DNA of 64,000 nt from Vitis vinifera. Lineage: Eukaryota; Streptophyta; Magnoliopsida; Vitales; Vitaceae. The position numbers were made by a program, and so were the translations under genes. Every line of letters begins with the position of its first letter. Position 1 is the first letter of the stretch. Location of the stretch: assembly GCF_030704535.1 (NCBI RefSeq), contig NC_081820.1:19905001-19969000 (forward strand), given 5' to 3'. Of the stretch, positions 50,385 through 64,000 are shown piece after piece. Below the pieces are notes generated by a model that ran no database searches, had not been told where the DNA came from, and worked only from the letters and a program-made list of their open reading frames with translations.

Positions 50385-51503
50385 TTTGTTGCAACTTGTT
50401 TTTTAGGTAGCATTTCAAGCGATAGCTGGTTGATTGACAGTGGATGCACCAATCACATGACTCATGACAAGGAACTTTTCAAAGAATTGAACCCTACAAG
50501 AATTGCAAGAGTCCGGATAGGTCACGGTGGTCATATTCCTGTGAAAAGAATTGGAACTGTTGCTATTGCAACCCATTTAGGTACTAAAGTCATTAATGAT
50601 GTGCTTTACGTACCTGAAATAGACCAAAACTTGTTAAGTGTTGGTCAGCTACTAGAAAAAGGTTTCAAGGTGTATTTTGAAGATAATTATTGCCTGATCA
50701 AGGATGCCTCTGGTCAAGACTTGTTTAAGGTCAAAATGAGAGGAAAAAGTCTCTCATTAGATCCACTTGAGGAAGAACAAATAGATTTTCCAACAAAAGA
50801 AAATATTGTTGAGTTATGGCATAAACGGCTGGGGAACTATCATTATCAAGGGCTTATCAAAATGCAAAAATCAGAAATGGTGGAAGGCTTACCTGAGTTT
50901 GAAGTGATTTCCACAAGCTGCCAGACTTGTCAATAGAGAGCCTCAAATAAGTTGCAGCTGATTCACACCGATGTTGGAGGGCCTCAAAGGACACCCTCAC
51001 TCAAAGGTAGTCGCTATTATATCATTTTTATAGATGATCTGACCAGAATGTGCTGGATATATTTTTTGAAATTCAAATATGAGGTTGGGAACACTTTCTG
51101 GAAGTTCAAAGAAAAAGTGGAGAATGAAAGTGGCTGCAAAATTCAGATTTTAAGATCTGATAATGGCAAGGAATATACTTCATGTCAACTCAATTTATTT
51201 TGTGAAGAAGCAGGAATTGGACACCAACTTTTAGCTCCTTATACTCCAGAGCAAAATGGACTGAGTGAACGAAGAAACCGATTTATTATGGAGATGGCCA
51301 GATGCATGCTGCATGAGAAGAATTTGCCAAAGAAATTTTGGGCAGAGGCTACAAACACAATTGTATTTTTTCATAATAGACTCTCTACAAAGGCAGTAAA
51401 GAATCAAACTCCTTTTGAAGCATGGTATGGGTACAAACCTCCAATGACTTTTCTTAAAGTGTTTGTTGTCTTTGTTTTACCTATGTTTCTCAGGTTAAAC
51501 TAG
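50385..51503 (+). pseudogene. Copia-C protease and integrase
   Basis: Protease has WLIDSGCTNHMT, the Copia D-S-G active site, and LLSVGQLLEKG. GAG-pre-integrase LWHKRLGNYH follows with its CQTC, cut by a TAG at 50934-50936. Integrase core: HTDVGGP, RSDNGKEY and PEQNGLSERRN give the three acidic residues. The frame is lost near 51480 by an indel; the rest of integrase and RT are in another frame. Confidence 0.88.
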
Positions 51504-51509
51504 ATAAAC

Positions 51510-53290
51510 TAGACAAAAAAGGTACTGCAGGAATTTTTATTGGTTATAGTATAGTTTCAAAGGCTTATAAAGTCTTCCAGCCACATACTCATACTATAAT
51601 AATCAGTAGAGATGTCCACTTCATGGAAAATGAAGAATGGGATTGGGAAGATTCAAAGACAGAGCTTGAAACAAGTTTTTTAGATGAAAGGAAGGATGAT
51701 CCACCAGTAAGAGGTACTCGATTGCTCTCTGAAATTTATCAGAGATGCAATGTTGCAATTTATGAACCTATCGACCATGAAGAAGCACTCAAAGAGTCCA
51801 AATGGAAGGATGCAATGAATGAGGAGCTGTTCATGATTGAAAAAAACAAAACCTGGGAGCTTGTTGATAGACCTCAAGAAAGAAAGGTAATTGGGGTAAA
51901 ATGGGTGTTTAGAACCAAGCTAAATGCTGATGGTTTAGTTAACAAGTATAAAGCAAGGCTTGTAGTTAAAGGATATGCACAGATTTTTGATGTTGATTAT
52001 TCTGAAACATTTGCTCTAGTAGCAAGGCTTGACACAATCAGATTACTTCTTGCTATTTCTGCACAACTTGGCTGGAAAGTGCATCAGATGGATGTTAAAT
52101 CAGCATTCCTTAATGGAATTCTTCAAGAAGAAATTTATGTTGAGCAACCTGAAGGTTTTGTTATGGAAGACAAAGAAGACAAAGTCTATTGACTTCATAA
52201 AGCTCTTTATGGCTTAAAACAGGCACCAAGGGCCTGGTATAGTCGAATAGATGATTATTTGCTTGGTTTGGACTTTAAAAAAAGTCTTTTAGAATCCACA
52301 CTTTATGTTAAGGAAAATAACAATAAAATTCTTGTTGTTTCTCTTTATGTGGATGATCTTTTGATTACAGGAAGTAGTGCAAAGCTTATTGATGAGTTCA
52401 AGCTGGATATGATGCAAGTTTTTGAAATGACAGATCTTGGTCTAATGACATACTTCCTTGGAATGGAGATCAAGTAAGGAAAAGATCAAGTTTTTATTTG
52501 CTAGAGAAAATACGCAAAGGAGATTCTCAAGAAGTTCAGAATGGAAGATTGCAAAGAAATGAATACTCTCATGAACCAAAAAGAAAAGCTAAGCAAAGAT
52601 GATGGAGCTGAAAAGGTGGAGGAGACATACTTCAGAAGTCTCATTGGCTGTTTGATGTATTTTATAGCAACAAGGCCTGATATATTGTATGTTGTAAGTG
52701 TTCTATCAAGGTTTATGCATTATGCTAGTGAGGTGCATCTAAAGGCAACAAAAAGAGTTGTGTGGTACATCAAAGGAACTATCGACTGTGGAGTTAAGTT
52801 TCAAAAGATTCTATATATGAAGCTGTTCGGGTATTCTAACAGTGATTGGGGTGGTTCCTTAGATGATATGGAGAGTACTTCAGGGTATTGTTTCAGTCTT
52901 GGCTCAGGAAGTTTCTCATGGTGTTTGAAAAAATAGGATATTGTGGCTCAATCTACTGCGGAAGCGGAATTTGTAGCAGCAACCGCGACAGTAAATCAAG
53001 CATTGTGGCTGAGGAAAATTTTGGTTGATTTGCATATGAAGCAAACACAAGGTACTGATGTGTTCGTGGACAAGCAAGCTATAATAGCAATTTCTCACAA
53101 TCCTGTGTTTCATGGGAAAACCAAGCATTTCAATATCAAACTCTTTTTTTTTAGAGGTGTGCAGAAAGATGGAGACATTAATCTTCGCTACTACAAAACG
53201 GAAGAGCAATTGGCTGACATATTCACAAAGCCTTTGTTAGTCAGTAAGTTTGAGTTTCTCAGACAAAAGCTTGGAGTTTGCAGTTCCTAA
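51510..53290 (+). pseudogene. Copia-C reverse transcriptase and RNase H
   Basis: From GIFIGYS through KWKDAMNEEL, ARLVVKGYAQ and HQMDVKSAFLNGIL to the intact catalytic box YVDDLLITG. RNase H has SNSDWGG, STSGYCF, STAEAEFVA and KTKHFNIK. Stops in the same frame at 52190 (TGA), 52475 (TAA), 52502 (TAG) and 52934 (TAG) can each be a C to T change of CGA, CAA or CAG. The coding end is at 53290, right at the purine tract. Confidence 0.9.
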
Positions 53291-53302
53291 AGCAAGGAGG
53301 AG
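53290..53302 (+). other. Copia-C polypurine tract
   Basis: AAGCAAGGAGGAG immediately before the 3' LTR. Confidence 0.85.
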
Positions 53303-53591
53303 TGTTAGAAGTTTGCTTTTTGGACTGCCATGTTATGTTTTAATTTTTTAAAGTTTGAATAAAACTGAGTCATTGTTAGTTCCTATTCTTTAGGAGATGT
53401 GAGTCCACTTTCATAAATTGTGGATCACGTACTATCTGTTTTGAATTTGAGATTTTTTTTCTCTTTTAAGTTATTTCCCAGTTCTATAAATGTACGCTGG
53501 ATGGAGGAAATAAAAAAATTGACTTCCGTTGATATATTTTCTCTATTTTCTTTTGTGTCTTCTTTCCTTCGCTTGTCTTAAGACACCAACA
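53303..53591 (+). repeat. Copia-C 3' LTR
   Basis: 289 bp, same length as the 5' LTR, followed by the CAATC duplication (53592-53596). Confidence 0.95.
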
Positions 53592-53596
53592 CAATC

Positions 53597-54647
53597 ACTT
53601 AGAGCATGGTTTGAATGATTTAGCTTGGCTATGAGGAAGCATGGTTTCAAACAGAGTAATTTGGATCATACTTTATTCTTGAAACATCGATAAGGGATTA
53701 GTAACAACTCTAATAATTTATGTTGATGATATGATAATTACAAGGAATGACAAGGAGGAAATCTCTAGCTTGCAGAAGCATCTGGCAATCGAATTCAAAA
53801 TGAAAAAGCTCGAAGGGTTAAAATACTTTCTAGGTATCGAGTTAGATCATTCAAGTCAAGGAATATTTCTATCACAAAGGAAATACGTGCTCAATTTTCT
53901 ATCTGAAACGGGAATGCTCCAATGGTACAAAACCATGGTTTGAGAGAACACTCGATCCAAGTACCTACAGACAAAGAAAGGTATCAATGACTTGTGGGAA
54001 AACTGATCTACTTGTCTCATACACGATTGGATATTGCTTATGCTGTGAGTTTGGTAAGTCAATTTATACATCATCCTAGTGAAGATCATATGAATACGGT
54101 GCTCCAGATTCTACGATACTTGAAGTCTTTTTCAGGTAAAGGATTGATGTTCAAGAAATGTAATCATTTGAACATTAATGGTTATACGGATGTTGATTGG
54201 GCAGGAAATACTATTGATAGAAGATTTGCACCAGAATATTTCACTTTTGTTGAAGGTAATCTAGTTACTTGGAAAAGCAAGAAATAGAAGGTGGTTGCAT
54301 TATCTAGTGTAAAGGTTGAGTTTAGTGGCATGACTAAAGGACTTTGTGAGCTTCTTTAACTAAAGAGGTTATTGGTTATTCATCTGATTTTGCAATGAAT
54401 TTGTTTTGTGATAATAAGGTGGCTATTGAGATTGCACATAACCTAGTTTAGCATGATCGAACAAAACATATTGAAGTGGACCGACATTTCATCAAGGAAA
54501 AACTTGAAGCTAAAACAATCTAATTTCCTTTTGTAAAACCGGAGGATTAGTTAGCAGATATACTTGCAAAAGCTATCTCAAAAAAGTATTTTATAACTCA
54601 CTGGACAAGTTGGGCATTAGAGATATCTATGCACCAACTTGGGGGAG
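53597..54647 (+). pseudogene. Copia-B reverse transcriptase and RNase H, right part
   Basis: Resumes the RT after Copia-C. A YVDDMIIT-type box is readable near 53720, followed by KKLEGLKYFLGIELDHSSQGI and the RNase H part (NGYTDVDWAGNTIDRR; FTFVEGNLVTWKSKK). Many stops follow. The end TTGGGGGAG (54639-54647) is the purine tract. Confidence 0.8.
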
Positions 54648-54850
54648 TGTTGGCGTGAGTTGTTATTAGAGGATTTTGTGGACAGATTATAGAGATTTTT
54701 TTAATTCTAATTTATTCTTTGGCTTCCACTAATTATGGAATACCCAAGATTCTTACCTAGATTAATGTATAGTAATTTCTTCCTTCTTAGAATAAATGCC
54801 TTTACATGTTTTATAAATATCCTCGTGTATTCTGATTTTTTTATCGATGA
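54648..54850 (+). repeat. Copia-B 3' LTR, copy II
   Basis: Begins TGTTGGCGTGAG after the purine tract and matches 7382-7580 with few differences. Confidence 0.65.
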
Positions 54851-57608
54851 AAAGCATACTTCTCATCAATTTTGTGAAAGGCACATAACACATTGAGCAC
54901 CTTTCTCTGTAGTTGTGTCTTGAGGAAGAATGCATCCTTGAGATTTGGGTGAGGGGTGTGCGAGTGAATACTATATTGGACACTTAAAAGAGAGAACAAT
55001 GAAACTTGGAAAAAAAAGAAGGGGTTTTGAGGTAAATATTGGAAATTAGATTTTGTTCTAAAGAGTTTGAGTTGAAATGTTAAGGGTTAATCATCTTAAT
55101 GAAGTAGTTCTTGAAACTTGATTCTCTGAGTTGAATAATTTGGAACTATTAGTGGAACCTTCTTAAGTCACATAGAAGGAGATTTCTAAGTAGAAAAAGA
55201 AGAATATTTAAGCCTATTCATACATGTCTGAGAAAAAAATATATAAATTTAAAAAAAGAAATTGAGTTCCAAATGGTTATATGATGTTAAAGGATATAAC
55301 CTTACTCTGATTGAGGGGAGGTAGCCTTTTGATAGCCACAATTAAGGGATAATAAATTTGACACTTGAGTTTTTAATAGAATGAGTAGTAAATGGAGTTT
55401 GGATATTAAACATCTCTTACATGATTTTCTATAACTTGGTAAACTGATCCATACTGATGATGAATAACTTTTCTTATAGAATTTTGTTCAAATTTTGACT
55501 ATATTCTCTTGTGAGAAGGATTTCAAATTGCTAAAGATAATGACTATATTTTGTTGTGATTACTATTGCTAGCGCTACCAATATTCAGGTTGAGGGAGGT
55601 GATCAGCACACAAAAATCTATCATTTTCACACTTTAAACCTAGATTTTGCAGCTACTTTAATCATATCTTTTGAGTTTGAATTCATGTTAAGTGATAAGT
55701 ACTCAGACTAAGCACTTTAATGGGGTCTTTTGAACTCATTTGAGTGTGCTTGAATGCTTAGAACCACCCCATTATTCACATTTGTTTCTAAACCTTAATT
55801 ATTTTGTTAGTGCTTCAAGAATAAAATTAAGCAATTCAGTGCATAAGGAAGCCCATGGGAGTCAATGATACATTGAATGGATGAGACAGTGTGTTGTATG
55901 TGTTTGGAGCTGGTGAAGTTCACACGCAAGTATAATTAATGGGTAAGCCTACGTGTAGTCCTAAGGATGTGCAACACTTTGCTGAGGTGCTATGTTAATT
56001 AATTTGCTCAAGCACCTCAACCAACCATGCTTAGTTGAAGCAAAATATGCAGGTTTGCTTATATGAACGCAAGGGAATTGCACTACTAATTTGGGCTTAA
56101 ATCAGTATGATTTTTTCATGTTAATTCATAGTGTTTTGCTACAAAGAAGAGTATAAATCACTACTTATGACTTAGTTTTTGCTTAAAACCTACTTTGGTA
56201 TTTAATGAGATTTCAAAAGCGTTTGGATAAGTAACTGGTTGAAAGCTGATGTTGAAAACAAAGATGTGAAGTTCAATAGCCGGTGATGAGGGATGCTGAT
56301 GTTGGTTCGAGTCAGTAAGTTTTGGTGTCTTATTGAGTCAGTGATGTGGATGACTATACTTGTAGTTGTTATCGATTTAAAGGAAGATGCCTTGTTGATC
56401 TGAATGTATAAACCATTTCAATAGATGATGATACCATTTTGGACATGGGTGTTTGTGTGTCAAAATGGGGTTGGGGTGCAATAATGTCACTCTTGAGCTT
56501 GGGGATGGGTTATTCATATGATGACTCTTAAGACAAGTTCACAGGTATGATGTCAAATGGCGTAAAGGTTTAATCTACCCTCACTGAAAATTAATTGGTA
56601 AGATGAGATGGTCAATGTCTAATTCAAAATTAGTATCAAAGCTAATTAAGGGTTATGAGTTTGAGTCATGGAAGCGTCATGTTGGGAGAGGAATTGTTGG
56701 GGTGCTCTTAAGCCTAGGGATGGGTTACCTAAACGATGATTTATCTAAATGATAACTTTTAGAACAAGCTCACAAGGTGTGATGTTGGATGTCATAAAAA
56801 GTTTAATTTACTCTCATTGAATACTAATTGGTTAGATGGTCAAGTCCCGATCCATGTTTCCTAAAACATGCTCTAATATATTGATATCCAAGCAAAAGAA
56901 AAAAGCCTCTTAATTTTAATAAGACATAGGTGGTTGAATTTCCTCAAAATGACATTCCACAAAGACGCTCAATACTATCAACAAGCAAAATAGAGATTCA
57001 ACAAAAAAAGAAAAATGCAAGGACAAGAATAGCTATTTAACTCACTCTAAAAAGAGACTAATGAAATTAAAAAAGGAAGAGATATCCCCTAGTCCATATA
57101 TATATATTCAGCTTACACCATACATATACTCAGCTTACACACTCTAAATTTCCATTCTTATTTAGTTTAGTTAACTACTAAAACCATTTCGTACCTCACT
57201 GTAAAAATTTCCTGTGTTTCTCACATTGTCTAAAAGATCAAAACAAAGAATGCTAACCCTAACACAGACCAATGCTCAAGTACTTAGATTACAACATCAA
57301 TATATTCAAAAACCCCAAACTGAGACTTTGCCATGGAAATGTAAATTAGATATAGAGTATATAATTAAGGGGGAGTGATGGAAATCATCTCATACTGGAC
57401 ACTTGCCTTGCTTCATATCCTCTAGTTTGGAAGTTGTGATGTGTATTTTCGCCAAATAAAAAATACAAAAATGGAGATGAACTTGAGTCAAGTTATTTAA
57501 GACTGCATTTAGGAAGATGATATATATCAGATAAAGTGATTCAACCACTTTGATAAGCTTGTAGAAGACATACATTTGGATGAAAACTTGACTGGGATTA
57601 CACGAGTG
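54851..57608. other. Duplicated non-coding spacer, copy II
   Basis: Matches 7581-10335 throughout at about 98-99 percent by eye, including the paired internal direct repeat (near 56487 and 56705). No gene. Confidence 0.6.
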
Positions 57609-60789
<3,181 letters not shown>

Positions 60790-60860
60790 TTTGGGAGTCC
60801 AAATTGGAGCCTATAGCTGTTAGGAGAGGTTGGTGACTGATGAACATTATATCTCATGTC

Positions 60861-60869
60861 ATTTATAGG
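60861..60869 (-). promoter_or_regulatory. TATA box of subtilase copy II
   Basis: Same CCTATAAAT on the minus strand as in copy I, at the same distance from the start codon (60789). Confidence 0.5.
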
Positions 60870-62243
60870 GATTTTTCATTAGTATTGGTTTTACCCCAGC
60901 ATTTCAGATGTGACATGGCTTGTGATCATCGCCCCATTCCATATGAAACAATACTCGTTACATTCTGAACCTGCGCCTTCACATGCAAATCTCTTCCAAC
61001 AATTCAAACAGTTATCATCTCTCTTTCTCATATACAACTGCTCTCTTTGATTGTATCCCCTTGTTTGTACTGGCTACACTAGTTGTTTGTTAGTATTTGT
61101 GAGCTTTTTTGCATGGCTGTTTCAATGGTGATCGAGTTTTCTATGTCAAACATTACATATATTATTTTCTCTCGTCGTTTTCCTCTCATGTTTATATATC
61201 TCTTGTTGTATTTATTTGTTCTTGGATTTGTGGTGTTGCTATTGTTGTTTATTGGAATTTGTTAGTTTTTGGATGGCTGTATCCATGATGACTTTCCCCT
61301 GTAAAATTAATTATTCCCATAGACTTTGTTAAATCCGTTTTTAACAAGAGATTAATGTAACAACCAAAACAAAGAATTTGGAATGAGTTTCTCTACAGGA
61401 TAAAACTAGAACCTGTTATGATTTATATGGTTTGTGCCCCTGCATTCAAGTCATGGTTTCCTCGATCCCAAATACAGAGACCAATTCTTCCATGTAAAAA
61501 GGGTGCTTACCTATATATGTTTAGTTCTGTAGTATAGTGCAGTAACTATTACCAGAATCATATGTCAACTCGTATGCACTCTATGGCCAAGTAACTTATT
61601 TTTTGTGAAAGAGCATGCTCCCCTTCAATTCTCTGGAGCTACAATTGTTGTTGAATGCCATCATAACAATTTCAGACATTCTAGATGTGGAGAAGCCAAG
61701 TACCACCTTCCCATCTTAGATTGGGATTTCTTTGGAATTTTTGTGTTGAAGGGGAAGTTATGAGCATGGTTCCATTTGAGTTGTCTTCATTGATATTAAG
61801 TAATTAATACCAACTTGGCATATCTTCAAAGACATTGGTCTTCATTTTGAAAAACTATAAAATTTGATACCACATTTTAAAAAAAAGTAACTCTATGTTT
61901 GTCTCTTTGGTTACGAGTTGCTATTGGGTTTTCAATGGTATGAATTCATGTAACAATGGTAGGGCTATACCTCTTAATAATACCCTTATAGTTGAAGTCT
62001 TTGAACGTTGGAATATTGAGTCCATATGTGCATTTCCTAGTTGTTTTGGATACATTTATATTCTTATTGCTGGTGACTATGTATGCATATCATCCAAGAA
62101 TGATAGGGGAAATTGGTCTTTGGTTCTTGCAGCATTAAACTTCCTTTGGTATATACAAACTCTCCAACCAATGGTCAATCTAGTTGGTATATACTCCCAT
62201 TTTTCATTGATAAACACAATAACCCCATTTGTTTTAGGCATCA
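60870..62243. other. Upstream region of subtilase II with Ty3 integrase scrap
   Basis: Matches 13737-15120. The integrase-like run is at about 61958-62102. A 14-bp repeat present at 14434-14459 in copy I (CATGTCAACTCGTATG) occurs only once here. Confidence 0.5.
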
Positions 62244-64000
62244 CTATGGACCTACATTTTTCACATGCATCCCCACTCGTCGGCGAGACTCGCTTTTATA
62301 TGGTGAAAAATTAGTTTTGGAAAAGTTGGAGTCGCCACTTATTTTATTTTATTTTAAAAGGGAAAATAAAACAAGAAAGAAAACCCTAAAGAGGTGACCT
62401 CATAGTTTTTGGAAAAACGTGTCTTTGAAAAATCCAACTCTAGGTCCGAGGATCAGGTTACCTATTGGAAAGGTACCTGTAAAAGGTAGCACCCCTCTAA
62501 GCCCTACAAAGGTCTCTACTGACTAAGTTGAGGGAAATAAGACAATTAATTGGTTGATTTTAGATACCTAGGTAGGCTAGGTGATTTTAAAAAATAGCAT
62601 GCCAAACAATAAAACCAATCACAAATCATAAAGAAGATTTAGGGTGTGTACCTGAACTGCTTCTTAAGTGCTATTACAAGGCATCAATGGTTAGTTTGGA
62701 AAATAAGACACACAACATGTATTTTACCCTAATCTCTTAATCAAACTTGGCAAGCTAAACAAACAATCAAAGAGATATGTTGAATAGGTTGAGAATCGCA
62801 TATGAAGCAATACATAATGATCATGTATAAAGCAATACATAATTTATGGAATTAAAATATGAAGGTAAGAAACATACCTGAATAGCATAGGTAACTTGTA
62901 ACGTGCTTCCACAAGACATGAGGGGTTAGATAATAAATAATAAAATAAATAAATCCTAGCATGCTTGTTATCTAATTAGCATGACAAAAATTATCAAAGC
63001 ATACGAAATAATCAATTATCACATATATCTTGTATATAATTCCTAAAAAAATAGATAGATATGATTACAACAAGTAGTAAAGGTGGTAGCAAAGATGAGT
63101 TTTGAAAAAATGATTTTATGTGGGGGTTTCATTAATTCCCCAATTGATATATACAAATCTAGCCTAGAATTATCCCATTTATTTGGGACCACAAGCTTGG
63201 ATTCGTATTTTACTCAAAACCATAGTTTTTATTGAAAATTGAGAAATATGCAAACCGATCAAAACATGGTTGCATGTTATTTATAAAAAAAAATGAGATT
63301 TTGATTCTAAGGACTCTAAATGAACTTTTGAAATGCATTTTAATGAGGAACATTTTGAGAAAATGTTTCTTCTTAAAAGGAAAGAAATCATTTACAAACG
63401 ATAATACTCAAGGATCAAACATAGGCAACCCAAAGGAAAACAAAATCACAAAATAAAATTTTAAACAACCAATCTGACTAAAGTGGTGAGAGTAGGGCCA
63501 ACCTTCATGGGTTTCTAGTGGCCTTAAAAAAAGATGATTTGACCAACAATCACTTAGGCAACAAACTAATGACTTCCAAATCAAACAAACTAACAAAAAT
63601 ATTAACCAAGACTAACATCTAAAATTCAAGAAGCGCATAAACTAAGATAAAAACCAATTAAGGATTAAAACCAAACTTAACATATGGAGATAATAACATG
63701 GGATCAATTAAAGTAAATTAACTAAAATTCTAAAACCACTTCGAAATTAATATTCACACATCAAAAATTAAATAAAAAACTCTAACTTACCTTTTTCAAT
63801 AATGCATGGGCCGTTTTCCACCATTAAAAATTCTAAGTCTTTTTTTATTATTCATCCACCAATTTTAATATCCATTGCTTCTTCATGCAAATGATTGCCT
63901 CCATGAAGCACCCTCCATGATCCACGTACAAAACTCATGGTTGCCACTATCCATAAAACAACTTCAAAATATCTTCACTCACCTTCTCACCTTTGTTCTG
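62244..64000 (+). repeat. R1a, copy II (cut by the window end)
   Basis: Same start (TATGGACCTACATTTTTCAC), stem-loop (62282-62336) and sequence as 15123-16875. The window stops inside it, so the right edge of the duplication is not seen. Confidence 0.65.

Larger units (their letters stand above)
49038..53591 (+). mobile_element. Copia-C: complete Ty1/Copia element nested in Copia-B
   Basis: Two 289-bp LTRs, a primer site, gag with two zinc knuckles, protease, integrase, RT, RNase H and a purine tract are all present in order, flanked by CAATC. Eight in-frame stops and one frameshift break the polyprotein. The related copy of the host locus lacks it, giving the empty site. Confidence 0.95.
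45427..54850 (+). mobile_element. Copia-B copy II, with two nested insertions
   Basis: Runs from a shortened 5' LTR (45427-45484) through gag, integrase, RT, RNase H and PPT to a 3' LTR (54648-about 54850). It is interrupted by an approximately 1.05-kb AT-rich element (46546-47600) and by Copia-C (49038-53591). Multiple stops show that it is dead. The part from 48153 onward is paired with copy I at 5448-7580. Confidence 0.85.

Overview
This is nuclear DNA from a flowering plant. Genes have GT-AG introns in an AT-rich, intron-containing layout, a plant cucumisin-type subtilase and a plant carboxylesterase are present, and most of the window is LTR retrotransposon sequence. The style of the repeats suggests a woody eudicot such as grapevine (Vitis). 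That attribution is an inference from memory, not from a search.

Only two ordinary genes look intact. One is a ten-exon subtilisin-like serine protease on the minus strand (10381-13656), whose exons join in phase to 776 codons. The other is a single-exon alpha/beta-hydrolase carboxylesterase on the minus strand (43486-44475, 329 aa). A second subtilase copy (57609-60789) lies on a direct duplication of the first locus. It has lost exon 5 to a 146-bp deletion and carries a 2-bp change near its C-terminus, so it is probably a pseudogene.

Layout. 1-5440: AT-rich DNA, then a 5'-truncated, mutated Copia element (A) with its 3' LTR. 5441-16875: first copy of the segmental duplication (Copia-B remnant, spacer, subtilase I, spacer with a Ty3 integrase scrap, start of repeat R1a). 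15123-25899: R1a, a long LTR-like repeat, interrupted by a related 6.1-kb element R1b (19412-25501, 5-bp target duplication). R1b's interior carries minus-strand gene-like fragments, including an ABCC-transporter scrap. 25900-28740: minisatellite and degenerate motif arrays. 28785-30310: AT-rich foldback-like block with seven near-perfect palindromes. 32149-42332: full-length Ty3/Gypsy element of Tat type on the minus strand, with 628-bp LTRs, a target duplication, a second RNase H and an antisense gene. 42338-45420: AT-rich DNA and the carboxylesterase. 45427-54850: Copia-B copy II, broken by an approximately 1-kb AT-rich insertion and by a complete Copia element (C, 49038-53591). 54650-64000: second copy of the duplicated segment with the damaged subtilase II.

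The main story is nested retrotransposition together with local duplication of a protease locus and decay of one copy. The nonsense codons in the Copia elements are nearly all explained by C:G to T:A transitions, as expected for methylated, silenced repeats. All repeat and identity figures were counted by eye.
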